This document shows positions 44,521 through 56,150 of a stretch of 64,000 nucleotides of DNA, in pieces (within the stretch, counting starts at the first letter, position 1; every line of letters begins with the position of its first letter). The DNA comes from Coccinella septempunctata (lineage: Eukaryota > Arthropoda > Insecta > Coleoptera > Coccinellidae): assembly GCF_907165205.1 (NCBI RefSeq), contig NC_058197.1, forward strand, positions 14,996,266 to 15,060,265. Direction: 5' to 3'. The translations under genes were made by a program, and so were the position numbers. Below the pieces are notes generated by a model. It was not told the origin of the DNA and searched no databases. It was given only the letters and a program-made list of their open reading frames with translations.

Positions 44521-45672
44521 ATAAAGTCGCGTCCACACTATGCCGAACGACATCTTTCGACCTAAATGGGGCGACACTTTCGGTTCGCCATGTTCGATTC
44601 GACAGGGCGTCCAGATAGGTTTTGCAGTGTGGACGTCCCGAATGAAGAACGGTTCGACTCAGGTGTTTTCGAGCTCTGAATGTGTAGGAGTTGGATTTTG
44701 GAAAACAAAATGAATGATTATATTTTTGTCGAGAGAAATAGTTTTTCTTCGTTTTATTCATTTATTTATACACGCCTAAACAAGGAGGCAATGAATAAAA
44801 TAATAAGGATAAATTCAGATGTATATCACCCGACGATATGAATATCGACAAGTGTTACGATCTGAATTGAACTAGCCAATTCGCCATCGTCCTTAGATTG
44901 GTATAACATTGTTTTTAGCGTACAGAAAAAGTGATGTTAGGAATTAGGTACCTCAATATGAAATGTTGTGTGTGATCTAGAAGCTAAACGAGGAACACTG
45001 AATTGCAGTGACGAGAGCAGAGCCATTGATTATACCTGAATCGTGTACGATTTTATAATCATTTCACGGACCTTTCTAAGCGAAGCGAACTCAAACTCAT
45101 TCAAAAGGATTCATAACTGTGGTTTCTATCTGTATAAAAACCACAGTTAATGGTGAATATGGGGATCATGGAGGAACATGGAGGATCTTCTCCTTGATGA
45201 AGTCAACGAGCTCAACTTGAAGTATAGGAACGGCTCACAATGGTGTTAGCAAACCCCTCCAAATTAAGGTTTTTTTTTCGAATAGGTGTTCTGGACATTG
45301 CAGATCACTCTCAAATATCCACGGATGAGAGTTATCGAACGATTTTGACTATAAAAAATTATTTCAGGGCGATGTTGTACTTGGTAGTTTATTAATTCAT
45401 TGGTATTTAGACCACTAATTCTTCAAAGATCGTCTTCATCAAGGTGTCGACTGATCCGAATCCCATCCGACACGTCCACACTATGAATTTTGACTTCATT
45501 CGATTCGACTTTCTTTGAGCGGGACCGCGCTGATTCGGGTTGGAAGCGACATGATTCGATTCGACTTTTGGATGATTCGATTCGATTCGACACACGTCCA
45601 GACTCTTTCGACTTTTCCGTTCGACACAGGTCGAATGATGTCGTTCGGCATAGTGTGGATGCGACTTTACAC
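44521..45672. mobile_element. TIR element with GTCCACACTATG ends
   Basis: The left end taaagtcgcgtccacactat, then 'gccgaacgacatc', is the reverse complement of the right end (45628-45672) over about 45 bp. Related 'agtgtggacgt' motifs recur subterminally (44625-44635 and reversed at 45475-45485). The centre is AT-rich and non-coding, with a 12-bp-arm hairpin at 45114-45149. GATTCGATTCGAC short repeats occupy 45500-45600. No transposase; superfamily unassigned. Confidence 0.65.
45114..45149. repeat. Short perfect hairpin
   Basis: The arm taactgtggttt is followed by a 12-nt loop and the exact complement aaaccacagtta. It lies inside the TIR element. No terminator or RNA role is claimed. Confidence 0.7.
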
Positions 45673-45787
45673 GACGACGGTAGATCAGGATGTCGTTCAC
45701 TTGTTTTCCACGGTTTTTATGACGGGTCGACCCGTTTCCGTGGCCAACGATGACCCGTGTACCTTATTTGGATCGTGGTTATCGTAT

Positions 45788-46733
45788 TGAAGTGCCCATA
45801 CGAGTTCTACAGGAGACGATTGACGAAACAAATGACTGGTGCATAAAGTGGAAAATCAAGCTCAATGGACAAAAGAGCCAAGCAATATTACTACAAAAGA
45901 GAAGACTGCGACCCACAACGAAACTGGAAGTTGACGGCGAAGAAATCGACTGGAAAAATGAAGCCAAATATTTAGGAATAACGCTTGACAAAGGACTTAC
46001 TTGGAAAAGTCATATCAAACAAGCAATCGACAAAACGAAAACAACGATGAATAGACTTTATCCTCTGATAGGAAGAAGAAGCCACATGTCGAAAGAGACA
46101 AAATTGAAGATAATCAAAGCCGTTGCTAGGCCTCAACTGACTTATGGATCAGTTGCCTAGGGTTTCGCGGCAAAGAGCCACATCAAAAGAATTCAGGCCA
46201 CTGAAAACAAGCTGCTACGATGTGCAATAGATGCACTTGGTTTGTCAGGAATAGACAGATTTATAGGGACCTAAAATGGGAAACCATAACGAAATTTATG
46301 AACAGAAAAGCAGAGAAATTATTCGAAACAGCGAAAAACCATCCGAATCAAGAACTCAGGAGACTAGTGGACTACGACCCAGAGGAAGACAAAAGGAGAA
46401 TGCGAATTTACCGAAGGAAACCAAGATATCAATTAAAAAGAGATTAAAATAACAACAGAAACTTATTGAAAAATTCAATAAAGCGTTGATCCAATAGAGG
46501 ATAAACACATAAATCCCGGCACGATAGTGTGCGAGAAGAAAACCGACCAAGAGATGAACGGTTTATAGGCAAATGCTCGTAACCAAAATTCAAGAAGCAG
46601 TTGAGGGTATTAGTGGGTCTCGAGCTCAGGAGAGTGAGAAACCCCCACTGTTCCCCCTCAGGAGATGAGGGTGGTTCGTCTATCTTGCAGATTTTCCCCC
46701 TGCTACACCAAAAAAAAAAAAAAAATGAAGTGC
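45788..46733 (+). mobile_element. Jockey-like LINE, subfamily B, copy 1, with probable 8-bp target duplication
   Basis: tgaagtgc occurs at 45788-45795 and again at 46726-46733, directly after a run of 15 A. The plus-strand element starts in the RT thumb region and ends with a 3' tail shared with all four Jockey copies. The 5' junction is less certain than in the other copies because the first bases of the element cannot be aligned. Confidence 0.75.
45803..46446 (+). pseudogene. Jockey-like RT C-terminal part, subfamily B, stop and frameshift
   Basis: It reads VLQETIDETNDWCIKWKIKL, YLGITLDKGLTWKSHIKQAI and RPQLTYGSVA. An in-frame TAG replaces the Trp codon found in the sister copy. It continues GFAAKSHIKRIQATENKLLR; a one-base loss near 46230 shifts frame before WFVRNRQIYRDLKWETITKF and PNQELRRLVDYDPEEDKRRM. 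The YADD box lies upstream of the truncation point. Confidence 0.8.
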
Positions 46734-47745
46734 ACAGGTCTGAGAAAGGTCTGTGCCTAATGGTCAATGGCCATGCTACGTTGGGCTATATACATATTAC
46801 ACTCAAAACGTGATTATTGACTCAGTTAATTAGGAATTTTTAATTGATTCATGGAACTTTAGGTGTGTGATGGAACGTAACGCTTAGTTTCTGCTATAAG
46901 ATTTCGTTGTAATCTCTCAAATATGATCAAACTATCAAGGAAGCGTTGCAGACGTGAACCTACAAGAATTTATCCTGAAAAGGATTGCAATGATACAAGC
47001 TGGTAGAAGTATTTTAGTAATATTGGTATAGGGACCCTCTGTGGTCGATACTAAATTACTTATATACACCCCGTATGGTGATATACTTATCAACAACCCC
47101 CTGAAGCCACGAAGGTGATGACCGTCTCCGGAGGACAAAGCCGCGTTGCTCCTTCCGAGAACCGACTCGTCAGAGGCGTTTCGCGACCTCAGAGTTCAGC
47201 CCCACGTGTGAAATTAACACGATTCCGAAGAGACAATAAATTCTCGGTCGTTCCACTCAGTTTCTTAATCATTTTTACGAGGTACGTTTCTCGAATTAAA
47301 AATGATTAATTCGCCGAATATCATCCTACCGTGCGCCGTCGTCCGTTATTTACGCCGACAACGTCCCGAACGACTCGTTTTTTTTTCCGCGGAGATTCAC
47401 CGTACGTCGTAAGGGAGACGAAGGGTGAAGGGTGACTTTATGGGCCGATATGGTTCCTATCGAAAATGACCGGTCTGGCAGAACTTCTTCTGAATCCTGT
47501 TGTCCGAGAACTCTTTCCACAGAAGATATTCCAACTCGCAAAGGTCAGCTAGCGTAGAGGGAGTACAGGAGACTTGACGAGGTAGGAGACTTGAACCACC
47601 TCAAATATTTCAATTCAAATTTCACGCTTCCGGTATTGTGAACAGCTTGCGACATACTCGTAACAAGGCACAACTAGTGGTGGCTCCATTTTGGCCGCCA
47701 TCAGAACAGTTCGGGAGTGGGAGGGTTGAACGTGATTTTGTTGTT
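46734..47745. other. Unique stretch with CpG-rich block 47110-47420
   Basis: No gene or repeat recognised. The CG-rich part contains short frames on both strands without domains. Confidence 0.3.
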
Positions 47746-47749
47746 CATT

Positions 47750-48352
47750 CATTAATTCATCGCTGTATCCGTTACCGGGAAAAAATCTGCAAAAAGACAA
47801 AAGAAAAAAAAGGTGCGAACAGACCTGTAATTTCTTAGCGCTAATTGCGACTGTGTGCCCTCCTGTGACTGAAGAGACCCAACTGTGACCTACAGATCCT
47901 TCCACACTCCGGGTATGGATAGTCACCAACCAGATCTGGCCACCCCTGTATCCTTCTCGATTCTCCATTATAACTGTGTACCAAAGACCTCCACTGTTAC
48001 CTGTTCAACGCTAGTTGTTCCCAGTTATGATTGGCATTAACGGATTTTAGGGATTGATGTAGTGTACCCTTAAACTGCTTATACTGGCCTCATGGTTTTC
48101 GGGCTCCCTCAGTGAATTCGAAATACAGAGCTATTTTGGGGAGTCTTGTGTCTTGCATCCTCAGAATGTGGCCGCTCAATCTGAGTCGGGCCGTCGTTAC
48201 TTGAGTCTCAATTGTTATACAACTCGAGCGTTGCAAGACTTCTATACTACATTCGAAACTTTGTGGAACTTTCTGATGTACATTATCTGTCTTGTTGCGT
48301 TTGTTCAAGCTGTTTGATATGTCGCCTGTAGGTTGTCCAGCTTTCGCTGAAA
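47750..48352 (-). mobile_element. LINE with C2H2-like tail, copy 5
   Basis: On the minus strand: SSCITIETQVTTARLRLSGH, ILRMQDTRLPKIALYFEFTE, ARKP, then after a frame break the CPECGRICRSQLGLFSHRRA-type unit, then a 3' UTR ending in 'ccggtaacggatacagcgat'. The RT core is absent. Confidence 0.7.
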
Positions 48353-48518
48353 AGGTGCGTGGTGTCATTTAGTTTTAAGCTTTCATCGATTTATATTGTT
48401 TTACAAACAATGAGCTTTTTTAATAATAGTTGTAAAAGTTTCAAGGAAACATCTGTTGAATAGACTGAAAGAGAGTGCGGTAGACTTGACGCATGCTATA
48501 GTCGAGAGACATAATCAG

Positions 48519-49105
48519 TGGTCCAAGTAACTCACATATGGATCGGCGGCATGGGGCTTCGCAGCCAAGACCCACATAAAGAGAATACAGGCCACTGAGA
48601 ATAAACACCTTAGAATGGCGATAGACGTACCCTGGTTTGTTAGGAACAAACAAATCTACAAGGACTTGGAATGGGAACCAGTTACAGAATTTATGAAGAG
48701 AAAGGCGGAAAGGATATTCGACAAAGCCAAACAACATCCAAATGAGGAACTACGAAGATTAGTCGACTACGATCCAACGGAAGAAGCTAGAAGATCAAAA
48801 ACCTACCACCGAAGACCGAGAGATCAGTTAAGGATTTAAATGTAACCAAAGAAGAGCTTAACCTATAAAAGCTATAGGCAGCATACAACTATCAACACGA
48901 CTATGATCGTGTGAGAGTCCAGAAACCATAAGAGTCAACTGGTTGATAGGCAAAATGCCCGGAACCTATGAAGAAGCAGTTAAGGATTTTTAGTGGGTCT
49001 CGAGCTCAGAGAGTGAGAATCCCCACACTGTTCCCCCTCAGGAAAGGGTGTGTTCGTCTGTTTTGCAGATTTTCCCCCTGCTACCCAAAAAAAAATGGTC
49101 CAAGT
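48519..49105 (+). mobile_element. Jockey-like LINE, subfamily A, copy 2, with 10-bp target duplication
   Basis: tggtccaagt occurs at 48519-48528 and 49096-49105, the second directly after nine A residues. The 567-bp insert encodes only the last RT-associated segment (WFVRNKQIYKDLEWEPVTEF, ELRRLVDYDPTEEARRSKTY, stop after DQLRI), followed by a 3' UTR nearly identical to copy 1. A short, 5'-truncated, probably recent insertion. Confidence 0.9.
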
Positions 49106-51089
49106 TTCCTGCTCTGAGCTTACATAATAGTTTTCTTCAAAAAAAGAGAATTGAATGATAGAAATAAATATAAAAAATATACAAAGGCTCCGAAACGTGA
49201 AAAACATCTCGGAAATAAGTGAGAGTAACTCTGAAATAGAAAAGAGGTATTTCGTACACTGATACATCTGATGATGAAAACCTTGACATAGACAATCGTT
49301 GCTCATTGGAAATTGTTTTCTTTCAATGTTATTCCTGATAAACAAACTTATGGTCAAGTCTCTCTCGCTCCTTGTTCAACTCTTCCATGGGTTAGGAAGA
49401 CATGAGCCAATTTTCGGTTCCTACAAAAAGAATTGCTGTGCTCAAAATGTTCATCTCACCATCACTCTACTATCATCTATCGGTACCTATTTGGTCATGA
49501 TATCTTCACGCAAAAAGATGATTTGATACCATTTACAGATACTACTTAAGTGGCTTCAGAGTGGAAAGGGCTTCAACTCTCCCGGACTTCACATACCTAT
49601 TAGAGTATTCAAAATCTTCCGCTTCTCCCTTCTTGCCAAAGCGGCCCTGGTCAATTTTCTGCCTCCACGCATCACGAAACGATCCTTCAAAATTTTGCCG
49701 ATAATGATTCATCTCCGATACAGTCCTGGAATCGGAAGCGCTACTGGCAGCGCCGAGGACAGTCGCCCGCGTTCGGCATCGGCCTGTAATCTGGGGCCCT
49801 AATGGCATCATTACAGCGTGTACCTGACCACGTAGGTGGCCGCCGACCATCATCTTCGGTACCCGACGTACCGTACCTCCCAATAAGTCATATCGCAACC
49901 GACACGATCTACGGTCTTATCGATACGGTAAGACGAACGGCGAAGTACGATCGCGGCCATTAGTCCGCGTCCGCCCGCGCTCTCCCCCAAGATCGCCGCG
50001 GCGGCGTACGTGTCCGTGGTGGACACACGGCCAACGCCGAGCGTGCGGCGTGTCGCACACGAGCGTGGTCGCGGCTCCGATCCAGGAATTCTTCCCGGCG
50101 ATTTCAGCTGATTTGATGAGGTATAATGCGAGGCGCACGACGAGATAAACCGATAGTTATTCAAGGGGAACATTATTATTTCGAGGAGAGTTCATCTTGT
50201 TCTTCCTCTAGAATGTTTCATCTCACAAGATCTGGTACACGATGATGGAATTTTTTGTCCCCCTAGATCAGAACAGGAACTGCATTCTGCCCTCACATTC
50301 AAAGCTCAGCTCCCAAACTTCCTTTGCAACGCTTGGAGGCCATCAGGAGAAGATCTCAACTTCACCACACAGTCTGATGCTGTTAAAACATTGAGGAAGA
50401 AGCTGTTCCATAGATATTGTCAAGGTAGATCCTTCGATCAGCTGCAGAACACGAAGCCAGATTCTCAGCAGGCATCGTGAACATCCCCACATTGTTGAAC
50501 TAACAACTCCAAGAGCTTCTATCATTCAGAAATCTTTCTATGACTCTCCCAAGGCTCAGTTCTGTCACCCAACCTCTTCCTGGACGATAAACACGATCTT
50601 CTCAGTTCAACCGATGTCTGGATTCACCCTAGATCCACCGCAGAACGATGAAAACGACCGAAGAAGACTGAGGACGTTAGGATGCAATCTTTACGTACAC
50701 ACATATTGTCTCAAGGTACACAATACTTCACCAAGTAGTAGCAGCATATAATGAAATAATAGTTTGGGTCCATGGACATATTCTCAGAATCGGAAGTTAA
50801 GGATCAACATTACAACTACATCAATGACCACTCAGAACTTAGCACAGTTCTCTTGAAACGGTGAAGAGTTGTAAGAAGAAGTCACTGGGATGCCATAAAC
50901 AAATATCCTCATACCTCATGGATAAAATGTATCCAAATATCCATTAGCAGTACTTTTTCATATTGCGCTCTTATAGATTGTGGGTTTTGAAAGGTTCCAA
51001 CCCCAAGATTCTGGAATGGTTTCAAAGAGGTTACATCCTCGCTCCTTCGAGTTTCTCGTCCAAAGCTTTTTTTTGCCTTGGCTAGCAAT
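49106..51089. other. Unique stretch with CpG-rich block 49670-50140
   Basis: The CG-rich part has an open minus-strand frame (49850-50173, 107 codons) with a nested alternative; neither shows a domain. 50200-51000 is AT-rich with nothing recognised. Confidence 0.3.
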
Positions 51090-51450
51090 GGCCAGGCATT
51101 CTCCCACCTGGTGATCTAGATTTCCTCCTCACAGAATCTGCACTCGTCACTTTCTACTAGACCCATTTTCATTAGGTGCTTTCTGAGGCTACAATGCCCT
51201 GTTAATAATCCATGTAGGAGTTGTAGCAATTCTTGCTAAGATCCAGACACTTCTAAGATATCGCAGTGTTGAAGTTTCCAAGGAAGTTTTTAGAGTGTTC
51301 TCGGAAGATTCCTCTAGGGTAATTCTCTTTCGATATCTTCTCTTCCCTGATATTCCAGGATCCAAGCCAATGAAGACGTTTGGACAGCAGGTTGCCGATA
51401 GTGAGCATCTGGTACTAAACCCGTTCTATGCTAGTCTCTATAGTAGTTTT
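51090..51450 (-). mobile_element. Decayed LINE 3' tail
   Basis: 'gacccattttcattaggtgc', 'caatgccctgttaataatcc' and 'tcacagaatctgcactcgtc' match the zinc-knuckle tail family at 54800-54950 and 1800-1920. No intact frame. Confidence 0.5.
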
Positions 51451-54400
51451 CTAACCTTGTATTCCATTTGATAGCAATTCTTCTGAGTATTTGGGGTTGG
51501 GTTGCTCATCGCCCTCATCACCTCATACCTTGCCTCGATATTCTTAGGATTTCTTTATGGGCTAATCTATCTATCACCAGATTCAGAGGTGTGATGGAAA
51601 GTCATGAAAACACAGGCTAGCCTTTGTATTCTGTCGAGGATTTGCTTCGGACTATACTGATCTGTCTTGGAATGCCAAACTATTGCCCCGTATACAGGTC
51701 TTACAATCATAACGTAAATTCATCGCAGTGTTTTTGGTTTACATCACCAAGTTTTCCCAGCCTGATTTCTGTGCGACATCAGTGCCTTTATAGCTTGGTA
51801 TCAATATGAAGGCATTCGAATTTAGGAAAGAGTTGAACCATGAGTCGCGTAAACCCTTATGGTGCAGCTCTCTCCTGAATTCGAGCCAAAGGGAGAAAGA
51901 TATTTGGCAGTCTGAATAGAATACGTGCACTATTTTCAACCAAGAATAAGTTAGTGATCCCTCGAAAAGAGTTCCTGGTTTTGATCTTCCCAGGAAAATA
52001 TGGTTTATCGTCTAAGAACAGGTCACAGACGTTACAATAGTATACTCACTACTGCATTTCAGTTGTGAATGCCAAGGAACCAGAAGAAACTATAAATCAT
52101 CATGTCATTTATAAATTTCAGGATGAGTTGATAAGGCACCTTCGAAAGGCTGAGCCCTCATCGTTAACGATGACGCATATGAATATTTGTCGCAGTTAGT
52201 GGCCTCTAAGGGGCTTCGAGAAGAAGAGGTACTTGCTCTGCATCGGAATTACACATTGTTTTACGAAAATTCTGCGAATTTCCTCTTTGGAAAGCTCGCA
52301 CAGCGTAATAAGGCGACCTGTGCGGTAAATCCTCCGCGATACATTCGCGGTACAAATCAGAGACCTATTCGTCGCATACGGGTATCGAAATCGCATATAG
52401 ATAGTATCGAACGGCTGTATCTCGTACGTCATAAATGCGGCTTGCGCTTATATGCGCCTCTCACACGCTCTCCCCAGTAATCTACCTCTACATACGGAGA
52501 TATTATGTTGCAGCATGAATAAAAGATGAGTTACAACAATGTTATAATCGCGCATCGAAAACACGCCAATTTTTCACGGAACGATCGTCCAAGCCGATAT
52601 AGATCTTCGAGATGCTCGTAACTCGACTGAAGATTTTGATATCCGCACATATCCATTATCGTGGGTACGCTGAAGACTGTCATAATTTCAGATTGGTTTG
52701 TGGAATGTGTGGTGCATCCACAAATATAAAAATACAATTTTTATGAGGAGTATTGTTGAGTTTTCCCTTGAGTTTTCTTCTTCTAATATCTTCTATACCT
52801 ACTACTAGAATTACCATCAGAATAGATTTCTTTATAATAGGTATAATGACACCTCCATAAATTTCAGAGTATTGAAAGGAACTGGTCGAAAGGTAAAATG
52901 ATGGTGAGATAAGATGGTCGATTTCCTCAGAGGTAACTTGAACCTTATGTGTGCTATATGTTATGTGCTATAAGTGCATCTAGAGCCTGTGGAAGTGTGG
53001 AGGATGGTATAAACGTACTTATCATCTTCCTATAATGCCCCTGACGTTTTCTATGGATGAAAGATAGTGAGACCTTGGGAACCAAGGCCACAATCCACCT
53101 AACTGTCATTGAAATGAGCTAGCTTTGTTCTGACTACATGTGGTCGTACATCACCCTATTAGAAAAGTGAATTGGGAAGCGTTTGAAAAAACACGTGGAT
53201 CCACCACCTTCTGGATGCTACGCTCTGCTGCCATATGGTGAGGATTCTGAGAATAATTCCTTCGAACCCTGATAAATTAATCACATCAAGGACCGAATCC
53301 GATACCGCCTGATAGTATCGCCGTACAGACATGCGATCATTTTTGCGATCTCCCGATCGTCCCTCCATATATCCGGATCGTACGATTCATTTACCACGCG
53401 TATATGGAGAACGATCATTTCTCCGGGCTCAGATACAAGCAAGATTATGACAAAGGCGCGCGAAAGAGTCATATATGGGCAACGTGTAACATTCATCGAT
53501 GCCACGTTCCGATACACTGGCCAACATCGGAATATGTCCTGCTGGCATGATAGACTCTAAGTGTTCCAGTTAGAAGGCTTCTGAACGTATGTTTGTGACA
53601 ATTAATCCAAAATCGATACGACACCAGATGAGTTGCAATATCATACACCTAACCCATAAAGTGTCATGAGGATTTGATTCGAGTGCAAAAAGTAAGTTTT
53701 CTCTCAAATATCCTCTTCGTTCCAAGTTAGAGACTCTCACTGAGAATGTACTCCATTACTGGAAACTTCCTGGTTTCGTCGCCACTTTGACACTTGATAC
53801 ATCGCCTGGTGCGATATATTTCAAAATGTAAAACAGATTTCTGATAGAAATCATTGGACTGTTTGCTCTCTAATAGCATATATGCCAGCCCAAAATTTCT
53901 TAATGTGCTAATGGACTGAGAAGCACTAATGGAAAGGGGCAAATGAGGGATATTATCATCATCATCTGAACATTGCTGAACGATGTTGGAGACTCGTCGA
54001 CCAATTTCTACGTCGGGCAGCGTATCGGCCGGTCCCGTCGATAAATAAATATTCCGATTCCGTAATTTATGAACTGTTGCCCGTTTCAGTTTGTCCACAC
54101 GGGAAGCCGGCGACCGAGAGGATTTATTCGCGACCACACACTTGGCTCGAGGCTAGCTACCCCGTCCTAGGAGACGTCCTCAAGAACCACGGGCCGAACG
54201 TGGATTTATGGTACCACCAGTCTTGGATTTATGGCATCGCAGGATCACGTTCGGTTCGTAGACCAAGACGCGATTTATCGGATGTATAGATAGATATCCG
54301 TCAATAGCGTCAATATTAACATTGAAAACTTCAGCCAAATGGGCTCCAAAACCTTTAGAGGATCATTATGGTCTACTGAAACTGTCAATTTCATATTTAT

Positions 54401-54479
54401 ATATATATGGGGCTCTATTTGGTCCATGAACGCACGAATATTGTCTTCAAACCCTTAAAAAGTCACAGAGGTGCATCAA
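51451..54479. other. Unique stretch, several CpG-rich patches
   Basis: Patches at 52140-52480, 53280-53520 and 53990-54290 are CG-rich. Plus frames 52187-52480 (97 codons) and 54077-54289 (70 codons) are unrecognised. The latter has an acceptor-like 'gttgcccgtttcag' a few bases upstream but no donor was found. No gene is called. Confidence 0.3.
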
Positions 54480-55100
54480 CATGGACCCAGAAGAAGTTGA
54501 AGGTCGAAGGATCTTCTCCTTCTACGTTCGGTGCCTCTACCAGGCTGAACAGAAGCCTTGTGGCCTTGTTCATTCGCCTGGATTTGGAGAGATCGTTGCA
54601 CCACTCCAATAACAGAGTACAACTAGAATAGGTTGCATTACACTGCGACCTTAAGATCTATTGGTCTCTCCATCGGAGCCGTTTTCTCTGCTATGCCGTC
54701 TTAACTTTGCCGTACAGTTCCAGAGTTCTGAGGAACTGTAGTATCTGGGACAGCTTCAAATAGTTTTCCTCCTCACTGCAAATTTCTCGACCAAAACTTT
54801 ATGGAGTTCCATCCTTCTTCTCACAGAACTCGTCAGTTTCTGTTAGACCAATTTTTATTAGGTGCTTTCTGATGCGACGAAGACCTGTGAGGAATCTAGT
54901 AAAGAGGTGTATGCTTGTTTGGATCCAGAGACTCCTTAGATCTCGAAGTGTTGAAGAAGTTCCCAACGATATGTTTGGAGTGTCAGCCCCGAAGGATTGA
55001 TTCCTTCATATCGGTTTTTCCATCTCCGCAAACTCCTTCTTGCAGGCACATTTTCATAATACCACAGAAAGGTTTCGAGACAATGAATGGAGTTTTTGGT
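54480..55100 (-). mobile_element. Decayed LINE 3' tail
   Basis: The minus strand contains 'aaaattggtctaacagaaac', 'tgacgagttctgtgagaaga' and 'aggtcttcgtcgcatcagaa', parallel to 42060-42200 on the plus strand. Stops throughout. Confidence 0.5.
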
Positions 55101-55149
55101 AGTCCCCTAGATGAATTCTGGTATCTGGTTTAGGATAAGTTCCAAGAGA

Positions 55150-55400
55150 TTATTTCTGGAGTGTCATCCATTCATCCCTCTTTCCACATAATTCACATTC
55201 GTCAGTTTTTGCTAAACCCAGCCTCATTACTGTTTTCCCAGAAGCAATGCCCTGTAAGGATCCAGTAAGAATGTGTAACATATTGTAACTAAAACCCAGA
55301 TGATTCTAAGATCGCAGTGTCGAAGTTCCAAAGGACCATTTTGGAATGATCCAGCCTCGAAAGGATCCACAACTGTGTTTCTCTTTCGGTTTTTTCCTCT
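55150..55400 (-). mobile_element. Decayed LINE 3' tail, adjacent second copy
   Basis: 'cacattcgtcagtttttgct', 'acccagcctcattactg' and 'caatgccctgtaaggatcca' repeat the pattern of 54820-54910. This places two partial copies of the same family head to tail on the minus strand. Confidence 0.5.
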
Positions 55401-55407
55401 CTTAAAA

Positions 55408-55833
55408 CTATTTCAGTAGGTTCAAGTTGCAATCTGCTCGTACGTTATTGCCCTGGAAAAGTACTCTTATCCCTCTCTGCTCTCGATGCCAATTTCTGCC
55501 TAGTCTGCAGGTGAGCTTTTCTCCGGTTCTGAAGATTGTTTGGTGTCTGGACCAAGCGAAGATTTCTGCCAGCGCTAAGGCATCAGCTAAGGGCCTCCCA
55601 TATGCCGTACATACAAGAGCTTTTACGTAAATTTGCTGGATAGGAGATTTTTCCCTAAATGAAGCATTAGAGGTGATATAAGGATTCTTAGGCATTCGCA
55701 GCTTACCACTTGAAATTCGACCTTTGAGCTTGAGGTCGAAAGACTTTTGACCCACGAAAGAAAGCAGCTGAGTCATGAAAACCAAATAGTTAATTTTGTC
55801 GACTTGTGGATTTCTGCCTTCAGGACAAGCCAC
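55408..55833 (-). CDS. Unrecognised 141-codon open frame
   Basis: It begins MACPEGRNPQVDKINYLVFM and reads on through LLSFVGQKSFDLKLKGRISS, IQQIYVKALVCTAYGRPLAD and LTCRLGRNWHREQRGIRVLF without a stop. No domain recognised; composition is protein-like. It sits directly upstream (minus strand) of a LINE tail and its start overlaps the first unit of a tandem repeat. It is more likely an internal piece of the same decayed LINE (perhaps an RT-RNase H connector) or chance than a host exon. No splice sites were identified. Confidence 0.25.
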   Translation of the reverse strand: MACPEGRNPQVDKINYLVFMTQLLSFVGQKSFDLKLKGRISSGKLRMPKNPYITSNASFREKSPIQQIYVKALVCTAYGRPLADALALAEIFAWSRHQTIFRTGEKLTCRLGRNWHREQRGIRVLFQGNNVRADCNLNLLK

Positions 55834-56150
55834 CTAGGGATCTAAAACCAGCTATTCCTGTGGTTAGGTTAGGTTAGGTAAGGACTCCTGACCCACGAAA
55901 GCAAGCAACTGAGTCATGAAAACCAAATAGTTAATTCTGTCGACGTGTGGGTTTTTGCCTTCAGGACAAGCCACCTAGGGATCTAAAACCAGCTATTCTT
56001 CTGGTTAGGTTAGGTTAGGACTCCTGACCCACGAAAGCAAGCAACTGAGTCACGAAAACCAAATAGTTAATTCTGTTGACTTGTGGGTTACCGCCTACAG
56101 GACAAGCCACCTAGAGATCCAAAACCAGCTATTCCTGTGGTCAGAAGGCA
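55743..56150 (+). repeat. Three-copy tandem repeat (136-141 bp) with TTAGG runs
   Basis: 'tgacccacgaaag' starts units at about 55743, 55884 and 56020, so the periods are 141 and 136 bp. Each unit carries 'accaaatagttaattctgt' and 'ccacctagggatct'. The first two units end in ggttaggttaggttagg, three to four TTAGG repeats, the usual insect telomeric motif. The third unit ends differently ('tgtggtcagaaggc'). Confidence 0.85.

Noticed and set aside
44519..45753. Two frames on opposite strands both reading DVVRHSVDATL
   Set aside because: They arise because the terminal inverted repeats of the TIR element are the same sequence on the two strands. They are not paired genes.
54077..54289. Plus-strand 70-codon frame with an acceptor-like sequence upstream
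   Set aside because: No donor, no domain and a CG-rich block where open frames are favoured by composition.
55860..56018. TTAGG runs as evidence of a telomere end
   Set aside because: Only three to four repeats in each of two places, embedded in other sequence. This is not a telomere.
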